From contig CAZDJZ010000001.1 of the NCBI GenBank assembly GCA_964505785.1, positions 325,618 to 389,617 on the forward strand: 64,000 nt of DNA. Direction: 5' to 3'. The notes beneath the pieces are model-generated. The model was not told the DNA's origin, did not search any database, and saw only the letters and a list, made by a program, of their open reading frames with translations. This document shows, piece by piece, positions 8,092 through 17,553 of this stretch. The position numbers and the translations under genes were made by a program. Source of the DNA: CAYRTV01 sp964505785 (GTDB taxonomy: Bacteria; Acidobacteriota; Aminicenantia; Aminicenantales; Aminicenantaceae). How positions within the stretch are numbered: the first letter of the stretch is position 1; each line of letters opens with the position of its first letter.

Positions 8092-9522
8092 CTAACTTCC
8101 GATTTGTGTTTCATCTTCCCGGATTTTCGGGGCCATTGAGAATCCAGTAAACCCGAATGCAATCAGGAAAAAAACAGAGATGTAGTTCATAAACGCCCAA
8201 GGAAGATATGTAAAAGTAGAAACACCGATAGTTCCGGTTATATAGACCCCGGCCATGCTCCAGGGAACAAGCGGAACGATAATGGCTCCGCTTTCTTCCG
8301 CGATGCGGGAAAGATTTTTGGCTGCAAGTTTTTTGCGGCGGTAAATCGGGGCTAGAAGTTCTTCCGGGATAATCATAGATAAGTATGAACTTCCTGTTAT
8401 AAGGGCGGTAACCACGCAGGCGGCAACTGTGGTCAAAACAATGCTGGAAACTTTTCTGGCGTATTTCATCACGCGGTCCAGAATGACACTAAGCATTCCT
8501 GTCGCCTGCATAATCCCTCCGAAACTGAATGCAGTGAAGGCGACCAGCTGGGTTTCCATCATGCTCATCATTCCGCCCCTGGAAATCAATTGATCTACTT
8601 GTTCAATACCCGTATTGGCCTGGTACCCTGTATTGACGGCGGCTGCGATTTCAGTGATCGGAGTTTTCTGGAAAATTACAGCCAAAACTCCGGCGATAAA
8701 TGATGACAGCAGCATTCCGGGAATAGTCGGTTTTTTAGTGGCCGCGAAATAAAAAACCACTACCATGGGTAAAAGAAGCCCGATATTGAATTGGAAGTTC
8801 TCTTTGAGGGTGGACGTGATAATCTGCATTTCTTCCGATTTAACGGCGGTTCCACTATAACCGAGACCAATAAAAAAATAGATGAGCAATCCGATCAGCC
8901 AGGCAGGTACGGCGGACCACATCATATGCTTAATATGATCGAATAAATTCGAGCCAGCGGCGATTGGAGCCAGGTTGGTGACATCGGAAAAAGGTGACAT
9001 TTTATCACCGAAGTAGGCACCGGCTACAATGGCTCCTGCAGCCGGGCCTAAAGGAATATTTAATCCCATTGCGATTCCGATAAAAGCCACCCCCAGGGTG
9101 CCTATGGTTCCCCAGGATGTTCCGGTGGCGATGGATGTCAGTGAACAGACAAAGCAGGCTGTTACAAGGAAAAATTGGGGGGAAATCAATTTGAGGCCGT
9201 AATATATAATCATGGGAATAGTACCGGAAGCAATCCAGGATCCAATCAAAATTCCTACGCACAGCATAATGAGCAGTGCGGGCATAGCCTTATGAATGGA
9301 TTCAACGATTCCCTTTTCCATTTCAGACCAATTAAACTTCAAGAAGTATCCGATAATCCCGGTAAGGAAAGCGGCCGCTACCAGCAGGACCTGGGGACGA
9401 ATTTGATAGATCCCATAACCTATGCCGAGCAAAAGGCCCATGGCGCTCAAGGGGATTAAAGCCGTTCCCAGGGATGGTTTCCGTTCTCTGTCTAAACAAT
9501 TTGCCTTATTCATTTCATCCAT
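8092..9522 (-). CDS. nhaC: NhaC-family Na+/H+ antiporter
   Basis: Inner-membrane secondary transporter of 476 residues with about eleven to twelve hydrophobic segments, expected to exchange Na+ for H+ or act on small carboxylates coupled to sodium. Family-type stretches include TSIATGTSWGTIGTLGVAF near residue 130, the GDKMSPFSDVTNLAP block near 175 and the C-terminal EESGAIIVPLVPWSMAG block near 420; these are characteristic of NhaC rather than NhaA, B or D. The start is the ATG at 9522 with AAAGGA upstream. It follows iadA in the same direction after 120 bp. In peptide-fermenting bacteria such transporters often accompany amino-acid or dipeptide use, so the substrate could also be an organic acid. 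Confidence 0.88.
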   Translation of the reverse strand: MDEMNKANCLDRERKPSLGTALIPLSAMGLLLGIGYGIYQIRPQVLLVAAAFLTGIIGYFLKFNWSEMEKGIVESIHKAMPALLIMLCVGILIGSWIASGTIPMIIYYGLKLISPQFFLVTACFVCSLTSIATGTSWGTIGTLGVAFIGIAMGLNIPLGPAAGAIVAGAYFGDKMSPFSDVTNLAPIAAGSNLFDHIKHMMWSAVPAWLIGLLIYFFIGLGYSGTAVKSEEMQIITSTLKENFQFNIGLLLPMVVVFYFAATKKPTIPGMLLSSFIAGVLAVIFQKTPITEIAAAVNTGYQANTGIEQVDQLISRGGMMSMMETQLVAFTAFSFGGIMQATGMLSVILDRVMKYARKVSSIVLTTVAACVVTALITGSSYLSMIIPEELLAPIYRRKKLAAKNLSRIAEESGAIIVPLVPWSMAGVYITGTIGVSTFTYLPWAFMNYISVFFLIAFGFTGFSMAPKIREDETQIGS

Positions 9523-9642
9523 TGTTTAAAATCCTTTCTTTGCTTTGCATGCATTCCGATGTCCCGAAGGTTCCGGATAAGCAAGGTGAAAAAAACCGGG
9601 GATGCTTCCTGTTGAGAAAAACAAAAAAAGTGAAAAAATATC

Positions 9643-10818
9643 TTATGATAAATCAAATGTGCCCTTGGCTTTGACCTTGCCGTCTTGAACCATGATCCGT
9701 CCTTTTGCCAGAACATGAACCAGCTGAAAGTCCTTGTCCAGGATAATCAGATCACCGTCATAACCTCTCTGGACATGGCCTTTGCCGGCTAGATTATAGC
9801 ATCGTGCGGAATTAGTCGAGAATAATTTCAGGGTTTGATCGAAAGGCAAGATGTTGTTTTTGATCAGGTAACGGAAATTAATAAGGAGGCTTTTCTCAGA
9901 GGCGACGGTCAATCCGGTCAGATCACCCTGAGCATTAAAGACAGGCAGGCTGCCGTTGCTGTCAGAGCTGACTGTGACATGGTCAAGAGAAGCCTTCCTG
10001 GACCGGCATTTTTCTACAGCGGAAGCAACACTGATCAATTGGTCTTCCGGGGGATCAGGATTAAGATCGGCTGTCAAGTCGATGGTTCCGCCTTTGTGAA
10101 CAAACTCAATGGCTTCATCCATTAATCCTGTATTTCGGTTGGAATGGGTGGGAACAATCTGGGTGGGAGGAATTTCGGTTTCCTCCAGCAGCCGGAATAT
10201 CAGATCCAGACGGCGGCTGCTGTCTCCCAAATGGCAATGCAGAACCCCGGCTTTTCCGCCGAGCATCCCGCCCACGCGGCATTCTGCGGCCAATCGCGCG
10301 AATTCATTGAAATCCGGTTGGGAAGAACGGTGGTCTGAAATGGCGATTTCTCCGGCTCCGATAACCTTTTCAATCAAAACCAAGTCGGACCTGACACTCC
10401 CGGTAAGGGTTTGGACGGGAATTTCATAAGAGCCAGTGTATATGAAAGTGGAAACGCCTTCTTCTTCAAGCCCGTAAGCTTTTGCTAGGAGAGATTCCAT
10501 GTGCCGGGTGACGCCGTCAGTGCCCAGACAGCCGATTACGGTAGTCACTCCGCTGGATATGATATCTTCCACTTTAATTTCAGGCGCCCGGGTTGCTGGG
10601 CCGCCTTCCCCGCCCCCGCCGGTAATATGCACATGACTGTCAATGAATCCGGGACAGAGGAAGAGGCCGGATGCATCGATAATCCGGCAGTCCAGGCCCT
10701 GGAGCTTGATCTGATCTGGTTCGGCCACAGCAATAATTTTCTGACCTGCGATGAGAACATCTTTTATACCCAGTGGCTCCGGAGAGAAAACGTCCGCTCC
10801 GCGAATCAAAATTATCAT
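9643..10818 (-). CDS. iadA: Isoaspartyl dipeptidase (beta-aspartyl peptidase, IadA family)
   Basis: Metal-dependent amidohydrolase that hydrolyses dipeptides with an isoaspartyl bond, removing toxic products of protein ageing and supplying amino acids. The 391-residue protein has the metal-binding motif GFIDSHVHITGGGGEGG near residue 60, a glycine-rich substrate loop, conserved GSYEIPVQTLTGS near 135, HCHLGDS near 200, and the late catalytic Asp region VSSDSNGSLP. The ATG at 10818 is preferred because GGAGGT lies 7-12 nt upstream; a GTG at 10830 would place that ribosome-binding site inside the gene. It precedes nhaC and probably forms a unit with it. Confidence 0.93.
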   Translation of the reverse strand: MIILIRGADVFSPEPLGIKDVLIAGQKIIAVAEPDQIKLQGLDCRIIDASGLFLCPGFIDSHVHITGGGGEGGPATRAPEIKVEDIISSGVTTVIGCLGTDGVTRHMESLLAKAYGLEEEGVSTFIYTGSYEIPVQTLTGSVRSDLVLIEKVIGAGEIAISDHRSSQPDFNEFARLAAECRVGGMLGGKAGVLHCHLGDSSRRLDLIFRLLEETEIPPTQIVPTHSNRNTGLMDEAIEFVHKGGTIDLTADLNPDPPEDQLISVASAVEKCRSRKASLDHVTVSSDSNGSLPVFNAQGDLTGLTVASEKSLLINFRYLIKNNILPFDQTLKLFSTNSARCYNLAGKGHVQRGYDGDLIILDKDFQLVHVLAKGRIMVQDGKVKAKGTFDLS

Positions 10819-10960
10819 AATGACCTCCACATTACTGAAGATTATTGTTTCTGCATCTAATATAATTGCGGACTATGCAGATTATCATGGATTATTGACT
10901 GTTTCAAGGAAAAGCGGAAAGAGGGTTTCCTTGCATGACGGAATAAAAGTGAAATATTTT

Positions 10961-10989
10961 TTGACATTATCCGGCTGAATGACTTTAAT
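10961..10989 (+). promoter_or_regulatory. Sigma-70 promoter of the acyltransferase gene
   Basis: TTGACA (10961-10966), 17-bp spacer, TTTAAT (10984-10989). Predicted start near 10996 gives a leader of about 12 nt that contains AGAGG (10999-11003) as Shine-Dalgarno. Confidence 0.85.
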
Positions 10990-11007
10990 ATTCTAAAAGA
11001 GGCAAAA

Positions 11008-11778
11008 ATGAGTTTTGAGAGAGAAATTACTAGGCTGCAGCCGGTCATTGATTGGCTGTGCAGGATTTCGCTCTTAGGTAAAAAAATCGAAGTCACCGGA
11101 GAACACAATCTGATTGAATCCGGGCCGAATATGATTGTGGGTAATCATATCGGCAGTTTTAAGGATATCGCAGTGCTGTTTAGAATCACTTCCCGGTTTC
11201 TTTTTTTTACGGCTAATCGGATGATTTTTAATAAGAAAGATTTCAACACCTTAATCCGGGATTATCTGAAGTATAGCCTGAAAGAGTTCGGATTGTTTGT
11301 TGACTTGCTTCTGAAGCCATGGAAGGCGCCTTTAGTGGATTATATTGCCAGAAATATTTCTAAAATCGGCACCATTCCAGTTGATCTTTATGGAGGAAAA
11401 AGATCGGCCATTGGATATTGTGAAGACCGGCTGCGTGAAAATCGTGCTATCGTGCTGCTGCAGGGAGGCGGAAAAATTGAAAAGGGGGCATCCAATCCGT
11501 ATATGAGTTCAGTCAGACGCGGACCGGCTGTGATCAGTTATAGTCTTATGCGCGAAGGTTTTGAGGTGCCGGTGACGCCTATTGCCATGATCGGCACGCA
11601 CTTGCCGGTTTTTGTTCCATGTACGATTCATGTCAAAATCGGGGCCCCCATGACTATTAAAAAATTCATGTCTGTTGATGCCGACCAAACCATTGCCACG
11701 TTTAGGCGAGCAATGGAAAAAAAAATCAGGGCCCTGCTAGTTGATTTAATCCGCCAGAATTATTGTTCAGAACGGTAA
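11008..11778 (+). CDS. PlsC-like 1-acyl-glycerol-3-phosphate acyltransferase family protein
   Basis: Predicted 256-residue membrane-associated acyltransferase, likely acting in phospholipid or related lipid synthesis. The fold is suggested by the NH-containing block at residues 46-53 (NHIGSFKD), followed by hydrophobic segments, and by LLQGGGKIEKGASNP near residue 150 at the position of the acceptor-binding FPEGTRS motif. The catalytic block departs from the classical HX4D: here His47 and Asp53 are separated by five residues. It may therefore be a divergent or differently aligned member. The start is clear from AGAGG and a strong promoter. Its last 19 nt overlap the 3' end of the convergent ppiD gene. 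Confidence 0.7.
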   Translation: MSFEREITRLQPVIDWLCRISLLGKKIEVTGEHNLIESGPNMIVGNHIGSFKDIAVLFRITSRFLFFTANRMIFNKKDFNTLIRDYLKYSLKEFGLFVDLLLKPWKAPLVDYIARNISKIGTIPVDLYGGKRSAIGYCEDRLRENRAIVLLQGGGKIEKGASNPYMSSVRRGPAVISYSLMREGFEVPVTPIAMIGTHLPVFVPCTIHVKIGAPMTIKKFMSVDADQTIATFRRAMEKKIRALLVDLIRQNYCSER

Positions 11779-13688
11779 CGGGCTAAGATCTCTGAATCGA
11801 TGCGGTTGAGCAAGTTGAAATTCGGTTTAACCCCCAAACGGTCCCGCAGTTGAATATAGAAAGACTGAAAGAATTTATTGCTTTTTGTATTAATTAATTC
11901 TTCCCTGATGTCTTCTTTGCTCTCTACAAAATCTTCTTCCGTGACTTCCGTCCTGTCCAAGACGCGGAGGAGCACATAACCGCTGCTGAATTCAATGGGT
12001 TGACTGAGTTCATTTAAAGGCAGCGAAAACGCGGCCGCATCCAGTTCCGGGTTGTCTCCCACGGTGCTGAGGTACTGGTCCCGCATATGCTCTTCGGCGG
12101 TTTGATACTCCAGGTCATACCGCTCAGCTGCCGGTTCAAGAGCTGAGTTTTTGAGCTCATTCTGAAGGATGCGGGCTTGTTCCAGAGCCAACTGTTTTTT
12201 CCGGTGGGAAATCCAACCCTCCCGCACATCTTCTTTGACTTCCTCGAACTCAGCGGGACGGGCGTTATCGATTTTATTCAGCTGAATAACCGCCATGCCC
12301 CTTATGGTTTGGACGACAGAAGAAATATCCTGGACCGCTTCCAGCATAAAAAGCGAACGGCTGATATTTCCGGTCGGATCAATGTCATCGATTCCTTTGC
12401 CTTCTTCGATAAGTCCCGTGGTTCTGGATTTATAGCCCAGCTTTTGTGCTGCGGCATCCAGGCTTTTTTCCTTTTTGGCGGCTTTCTCTAATTCGGCCAT
12501 GGTTTCTTCAGCATATTCTCTGGCTTTTTGATCTTTTAGAATACTGACAATCCGGTCCCGCACTTCCTCCAGCGCAAGTTGTTTAGCCGGATTTTTTCCT
12601 GTGACTTTGACGATGGAGTATCCATTTTCCAATTCAATGGGTTCGGAGAAAGCTCCTTCTTCAAGAGATTGAATGATGTCCTGTTCTTCGGGCGTCAACC
12701 GCTTCCACTCCATTTGCCCCCAGTTTCCCCTCTCTCCGGCCTTCTCGCCGTCGGATTTTTCAGAGGCCAGTTGTCCAAAATCAGCACCTGACTCCAGTTC
12801 TTTGTGAATTTTATTGATTTCGTCTTGGGGGGATTCATTTTCTTCTGAAGAAATAAAAATCCGGCTGGTTGTGATTTCTTCAGGTTCGGAAAAACGGGAT
12901 TTATTGTTTTCGTAATATTCCTGAACGCGGCCTTCCTCGATTTCCATCGTCTCTTTCAGGTTATCGTAACTAATATAAACATAATCGCCTTCACGCATAG
13001 GAGGCAGATTGTATTCTTCGCGGTGCTCTGTAAAATATTCCCGCAGCTCTTCTTCTGAAGGTTCTTCGGCCAATTCTCTGCCGGCTGCATCTATGATCAG
13101 GTATTCCAGCTCAGCGCTTTCATTGTTTTTTTTATAGTGTTCCCAAAGTTCATCATTGGTTACGGTGATGCCCGCTGTTATCAAACCAACGGTTTTTTGT
13201 ACCAGGACGTCATCACGGAGTCCCTCTTCAAACTGGGATAAAGGGATACGGTTCCATTCAAGAATTTTTTCATACTCATCATATCCGATAAATTGCCCCT
13301 CCCGCTGAAATACCGGAAGGTTTATAATCTGATTCCGTATTTCTTCATCCGTAGCCTGCAAGCCAATGCGTTCGGCGAACTGAAGCAGGACGGCCTTTTG
13401 TATCAATTGCTCCTGAACCTGACGGGGGATATTCAATTGCCGGATGAATTCGGCATCAAGATCTTGAAATTCCTCCTGCATGGATTGCAGCTGCATTCTC
13501 AGGCTTTCGATATATTCATCCGCAGTAATTTTTTTGTTTCCGACTTTAATCAGAGCATTTTCTCCTTGGGATTCACCCAGTCTGCCGGCGCCGCCCCAAA
13601 CGGCAAAAATGGAAATGATAAAGGCGATAATAACGAACCATAAGGTCGGGGCTAAGGATTTCAAGTTTTTCCGCATTGATTTTAGCAT
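11760..13688 (-). CDS. ppiD: PpiD-like membrane-anchored periplasmic peptidyl-prolyl isomerase/chaperone
   Basis: Predicted chaperone that helps newly secreted proteins fold at the periplasmic face of the inner membrane. The 642 residues start with a short cytoplasmic basic segment, one transmembrane helix (about 13-32) and a large periplasmic part. This has a SurA/PpiD-type N-terminal helical domain (about 45-190), a parvulin-like rotamase domain around 275-375, and further helical and rotamase-like sequence to the C-terminus. The start at 13688 is supported by AGAGGTG a few nt upstream and an extended -10 promoter (TGGTATCAT). The 3' end overlaps the convergent acyltransferase by 19 nt. Confidence 0.9.
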   Translation of the reverse strand: MLKSMRKNLKSLAPTLWFVIIAFIISIFAVWGGAGRLGESQGENALIKVGNKKITADEYIESLRMQLQSMQEEFQDLDAEFIRQLNIPRQVQEQLIQKAVLLQFAERIGLQATDEEIRNQIINLPVFQREGQFIGYDEYEKILEWNRIPLSQFEEGLRDDVLVQKTVGLITAGITVTNDELWEHYKKNNESAELEYLIIDAAGRELAEEPSEEELREYFTEHREEYNLPPMREGDYVYISYDNLKETMEIEEGRVQEYYENNKSRFSEPEEITTSRIFISSEENESPQDEINKIHKELESGADFGQLASEKSDGEKAGERGNWGQMEWKRLTPEEQDIIQSLEEGAFSEPIELENGYSIVKVTGKNPAKQLALEEVRDRIVSILKDQKAREYAEETMAELEKAAKKEKSLDAAAQKLGYKSRTTGLIEEGKGIDDIDPTGNISRSLFMLEAVQDISSVVQTIRGMAVIQLNKIDNARPAEFEEVKEDVREGWISHRKKQLALEQARILQNELKNSALEPAAERYDLEYQTAEEHMRDQYLSTVGDNPELDAAAFSLPLNELSQPIEFSSGYVLLRVLDRTEVTEEDFVESKEDIREELINTKSNKFFQSFYIQLRDRLGVKPNFNLLNRIDSEILARYRSEQ

Positions 13689-13727
13689 GGTTGCACCTCT
13701 GTAAATTAATTTCTCTTCAAGGCATCT

Positions 13728-13736
13728 ATGATACCA
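13728..13736 (-). promoter_or_regulatory. Extended -10 promoter for ppiD
   Basis: On the minus strand TGG-TATCAT (13736 to 13728) forms an extended -10 element about 40 nt upstream of the ppiD start. No good -35 box is apparent. Confidence 0.5.
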
Positions 13737-13763
13737 TATTCACCCTGTTCTGTTTATCTGGAG

Positions 13764-14909
13764 CTACGGCCCGTTTTTAATTAGATGCCGGGATATCACA
13801 TGTTTCTGAATTTCGGATGTGCCTTCGTAAATGGTGAGGACTCTGGCATCCCGGTAGAGCTGTTCAATAAAAAATTCTTTGGAATACCCATAACCTCCAT
13901 GAATCTGTAACGCTTTATACGCAGCCTGATTCGCTGTTTCGGAGGCAAAAAGCTTTGCCATGGCGGATTCTTTTGCAAATGGGAGATCTTGGTCACAAAG
14001 ACTTGCGGCTCGAAGAGTGAGAAGCCGGGCGGCTTCAGTTGATGTAGCGATATCAGCGAGCATAAACTGAATTGCTTGGAATTGATAAATATTTTTACCA
14101 AAAGCTTTCCGTTGTCCGGCATATTTTAAGCCTTCTTCCATAGCACGCTGTGCCAACCCTACAGATTGTGCGGCTATGCCGATCCGGGATACATCCAGGC
14201 CGTGAAGGGCAATATAAAGGCCGTCTCCTTCATTTCCAAGCCGGTTTTCTATTGGAACTTCACAGTCCTCAAGAGTGATTTCCGCAGTTAGTGAGGCATG
14301 CAGCCCCATTTTATCTTCAATTTTGCTGACTTGAAAGCCGGGAAAATCTTTTTCGACGATGAATGCGCTGATTTTCTTATCTCCGGCCGTTTCCGTTTGA
14401 GTGAAAATGATCACAGCGCCCGCTGATTTTCCACTTGTCACCCAGGCCTTAGTTCCATTGAGAATATAATGGTCTCCTTTTTTTCGTGCTATAGACTTAA
14501 GGTTGGCGGCGTCAGAGCCGGCTTCGGGTTCGGTTAAGCTGAAAGCTCCGATTATCTCTCCCTTTGCCGCCGGAGGAAGGTATTTTCTTTTTTGGTTTTC
14601 AAAACCGAATTTAAGAATGGAATAACAAAATAAGGTTGTGTGAACGGATAAAATGACAGCAAGGGAAGGAAGGGCCCGGCTTATTTCTTCTATAGCCAAA
14701 ACTTTGGATGGAGTATCCACTTCAAACCCTCCGTACTCTTCCGGCACCGACATTCCCAATATGCCTAAATTTGCCAATTTTTTCAGCAGCTCGACCGGGT
14801 AAATACGGTTTTCCTCCAAAGTCCGGGCCTGAGATTTAATTTCATTATCAGCAAATTCGCGGACCATTTCCTGAAGCATCCGCTGTTCTTCAGTTAAATG
14901 AAAATTCAT
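13764..14909 (-). CDS. Acyl-CoA dehydrogenase
   Basis: FAD-dependent alpha,beta-dehydrogenation of an acyl-CoA thioester, in beta-oxidation or branched-chain amino-acid breakdown. The 381-residue length is typical. Family motifs include GAFSLTEPEAGSDA near residue 130, WVTSGKSAG near 155 and the C-terminal IYEGTSEIQKHVI, whose Glu is the usual catalytic base of short-chain and butyryl-type enzymes. The ATG at 14909 has GAGG 5 nt upstream; a GTG at 14915 would bury that site. The substrate cannot be fixed from sequence, although the overall look is of the short-chain/butyryl-CoA group. It stands between the HIT gene and ppiD without other beta-oxidation genes. Confidence 0.92.
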   Translation of the reverse strand: MNFHLTEEQRMLQEMVREFADNEIKSQARTLEENRIYPVELLKKLANLGILGMSVPEEYGGFEVDTPSKVLAIEEISRALPSLAVILSVHTTLFCYSILKFGFENQKRKYLPPAAKGEIIGAFSLTEPEAGSDAANLKSIARKKGDHYILNGTKAWVTSGKSAGAVIIFTQTETAGDKKISAFIVEKDFPGFQVSKIEDKMGLHASLTAEITLEDCEVPIENRLGNEGDGLYIALHGLDVSRIGIAAQSVGLAQRAMEEGLKYAGQRKAFGKNIYQFQAIQFMLADIATSTEAARLLTLRAASLCDQDLPFAKESAMAKLFASETANQAAYKALQIHGGYGYSKEFFIEQLYRDARVLTIYEGTSEIQKHVISRHLIKNGP

Positions 14910-15009
14910 TTTCACCTCTTACTGATTAGCCTGATTCAATCATGCCTTATGTCCTGCACCTGCGGCAAGTACATCCTGGGGATTGATCAGAAAATACATT
15001 TCTCCTGTT

Positions 15010-15507
15010 TTATTTGATTCCCGAGGCATCCCGGAATCTGGGAGCCAACCGTTGATAGGTTCGGTCAAGATCTTCAATGATCACCCGTGTTTTTCCGATT
15101 ATAGGCATGAAGTTTGAATCACCGGTCCATCTTGGAATAACATGAAGGTGATAATGGCCGGCGATTCCGGCCCCCGCACTTTGACCGATATTCATTCCCG
15201 TATTGAAACCATGCGGCTTGTAAGAATCTCGTAAAATATTCAGGCTGATTTTCAGTAAGTCCGCCATTTCATCCGAGGAAGCTTTGTCAGCCTTCTCGAT
15301 TGAATCCAGATGCCGGAAGGGAGCGACCATGAGATGACCGGGTGAATAAGGAAATTTATTCAGAATAATAAAATTAAATCGGCCGCGGTGAAGAATATAG
15401 GCGGCTGCATCGTCATCCGATTCCAGTGCCCGGCAGAATATGCATCCGTTCATTTTTCCAGAGTTTCTGACATAATCAGCCCGCCAAACCGCAGCAATGT
15501 AATCCAT
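15010..15507 (-). CDS. HIT-family nucleotide hydrolase/phosphorylase
   Basis: Protein of 165 residues in the histidine-triad superfamily, acting on nucleoside phosphates such as Ap4A-like compounds. The active-site HxHxHxx motif is intact as HYHLHVIP near residue 117. The N-terminus has the zinc-site CxxC (CIFC) after a tryptophan-containing leader, typical of the bacterial group related to Ap4A phosphorylase. Its ATG at 15507 directly abuts the stop codon of the HU/IHF gene, implying translational coupling. The physiological substrate is not known from sequence. Confidence 0.9.
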   Translation of the reverse strand: MDYIAAVWRADYVRNSGKMNGCIFCRALESDDDAAAYILHRGRFNFIILNKFPYSPGHLMVAPFRHLDSIEKADKASSDEMADLLKISLNILRDSYKPHGFNTGMNIGQSAGAGIAGHYHLHVIPRWTGDSNFMPIIGKTRVIIEDLDRTYQRLAPRFRDASGIK

Positions 15508-15786
15508 CTATTTTTTATTTATCATATTTTTCAGGATCTTGCTGGGTTTAAAATATAAAACTTTTTTCGGAGGAACCTGAACCGGTTCTCCGGTACGGGG
15601 ATTCCTTCCCGATCGGGCGTCCCGCTGCCGGAACCGGAAACTCCCAAAACCCCTGAGTTCGATCTCTTCGCCCCGCTGGATCGCGTCTTTGATGGCTTTG
15701 AAAAAAAGGTTAACTCCGGTTTCCGCTTCCTGCTTGGAAATGTTCATTTCTTCGGCTAATCTATTGACTAAATCGGCTTTGATCAT
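15508..15786 (-). CDS. HU/IHF-family DNA-bending protein
   Basis: Nucleoid-associated protein of 92 residues that bends DNA as a dimer. The family motif GFGSFRFRQRDARSGRNPRTG near residues 46-66 forms the DNA-binding arms, and the C-terminus FKPSKILKNMIN matches the IHF/HU fold. Sequence features and position next to rpsA recall IHF-beta (ihfB lies downstream of rpsA in proteobacteria), but HU cannot be excluded without alignment. It lies 12 nt after rpsA and runs directly into the HIT gene. Confidence 0.93.
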   Translation of the reverse strand: MIKADLVNRLAEEMNISKQEAETGVNLFFKAIKDAIQRGEEIELRGFGSFRFRQRDARSGRNPRTGEPVQVPPKKVLYFKPSKILKNMINKK

Positions 15787-15798
15787 CGTTATCCTCCT

Positions 15799-17553
15799 TT
15801 ATTTTTTCGCTTTTGTTTTTCCCTTTTTTTTCTCAGTTTTAGGAGTGTCGATGTTTTTCAATTGATCTTTGATTAAATCACCTAACGTGTGCCGGGAGTC
15901 CTGACTCTGCATGTATTTTTTATATTCGCGTTTTTGCATTTCCAGTTGGGCTTTTTTGAAGCTGAGGGATATCTTTTTATCCTTTTTATCCATTTTTATC
16001 AGCTTGGCGGTTTTTTCTTCTCCGACTGAAAATTCATCGGATGGATCTTCAATTTTTTTATCATCAAGCTCGGACAGGAAAACCACGCCCTCGATTCCGG
16101 GCGTGATTTCGACAAAAACTCCGAAATCAGCTATTCGAATAATCCGGACATTGACTAAGTCACCCACTTTATGCCGGGTGAAAAAATCTTCCCAAATATC
16201 TCCTTCAAGTTGTTTGATTCCCAGAGATAATTTTTCTTTGTCCACATCAATATTCAATATGACGGCTTCGATTTCATCGCCCGTTTTTACAACTTCCGAA
16301 GGATGCTTGATTTTTCGCCAACTCAAATCGGAGATGTGGATAAGTCCCTCGACACCCTTTTCGACTTCCATAAAGGCTCCAAAATCCGTTACATTTGTAA
16401 TTTTGCCTTTAACCCGGTCACCGGGTTTATGCTTTTCATCCAGGGTTTCCAAGGGATGGGGCTCCACTTGTTTAAGACCGAGGGATATGCGTTTATCTTC
16501 CGGATTGATATCCAGGATGCTCACAGTGACTTCTTCTCCCGGTTCGAGGATTTTCTTGGGATGAACCATCTTGCGGGACCAGGTCAAATCGGAAACGTGC
16601 ACCAGGCCTTCCACTCCGGGTTCCAGTTCGACAAAGGCACCGAAATCCGTCAAATTCACGACTTTTCCGGTTATTTTTTGGCCGGCCATGTATTTTTCTT
16701 CAATGTTTTCCCATGGGTCCTCGGTAAGCTGCTTATAACCCAGCGAAATCTTTTCATTCCTTTCGTCATAGTCCAGGATGACGACTTCGATTTTATCGCC
16801 GGGGTTGAATATGTCGGTTGGATGTCCGACTTTTCCCCATGAAATATCGGAAATATGGAGAAGCCCTTCTACACCCCCCAAGTCAACGAAAGCGCCGAAG
16901 TTGGTTAAGGATTTAACAGTGCCTGAAAAAGTTTTCCCGCGTTCCAGCTGGTTGAATACCTGTTTTTTTCTTTTTTCCTTTTCGTCCTGAAGCAGAAGTT
17001 TTCTGGACAAAACCGCATTTTCGCTTCTCCGTTCAAATTTAATGACTTTAAACTTGAACCGTTTTCCGATCAATTGCTGGGGATCTTTAACTGGTTTTAT
17101 ATCGGCATGAGAATCCGGCAGGAAGGTATTGATGCCGACATTGACCAGATATCCATTTTTTACTTTATCCACAACTTTCCCAATGATCCAGTTGTGATGG
17201 ATATAAGCTTTTTCCAAGTTATTCAAAGCTTTAACAGCACGGGCCCGTCTGACGGAAAGCTGCAGATATCCCTCTCTCGGCTTGCTTTTTTCCAGCATGG
17301 CCTCAATTTCATCTCCCGGATTCAGCTGCTTCATTTCTTCGGGATCCGGAAAATCCTCTGCCGGAATGATGCCTTCCGACTTGGATCCGATATCAACGAT
17401 AATGAAAGAGGGTTTTACCCGGATAACCGTTCCTTTGACCAATTTGCCTGGTGTCAGTTCCGTGGCTTTAAACTGGTATTTATCCAGAAGCTCTTCGTAG
17501 TCCTCTGATGTGAGGTTTTGATCCTTTTTTTCAGTTTTAGTTAGCTCTGACAT
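15799..17553 (-). CDS. rpsA: 30S ribosomal protein S1
   Basis: Binds mRNA leaders and delivers them to the 30S subunit. The 584 residues contain six S1 repeats, recognised by recurring blocks such as VKGTVIRV, IIGKVVDKV, FSGTVKSLTNFGAFVDL, ITGKVVNLTDFGAFVEL, VKGKITNVTDFGAF and VNVRIIRIADFGVF, and a Lys-rich C-terminus. The ATG at 17553 is chosen because GGAGAAG precedes it and the next upstream in-frame start would add 39 non-S1 residues inside ispH. It overlaps the 3' end of ispH by 17 nt. In many Clostridia IspH and S1 are fused; here they are separate but tightly coupled. Strong S1 dependence would fit the genes in this window that lack Shine-Dalgarno sequences. Confidence 0.96.
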   Translation of the reverse strand: MSELTKTEKKDQNLTSEDYEELLDKYQFKATELTPGKLVKGTVIRVKPSFIIVDIGSKSEGIIPAEDFPDPEEMKQLNPGDEIEAMLEKSKPREGYLQLSVRRARAVKALNNLEKAYIHHNWIIGKVVDKVKNGYLVNVGINTFLPDSHADIKPVKDPQQLIGKRFKFKVIKFERRSENAVLSRKLLLQDEKEKRKKQVFNQLERGKTFSGTVKSLTNFGAFVDLGGVEGLLHISDISWGKVGHPTDIFNPGDKIEVVILDYDERNEKISLGYKQLTEDPWENIEEKYMAGQKITGKVVNLTDFGAFVELEPGVEGLVHVSDLTWSRKMVHPKKILEPGEEVTVSILDINPEDKRISLGLKQVEPHPLETLDEKHKPGDRVKGKITNVTDFGAFMEVEKGVEGLIHISDLSWRKIKHPSEVVKTGDEIEAVILNIDVDKEKLSLGIKQLEGDIWEDFFTRHKVGDLVNVRIIRIADFGVFVEITPGIEGVVFLSELDDKKIEDPSDEFSVGEEKTAKLIKMDKKDKKISLSFKKAQLEMQKREYKKYMQSQDSRHTLGDLIKDQLKNIDTPKTEKKKGKTKAKK

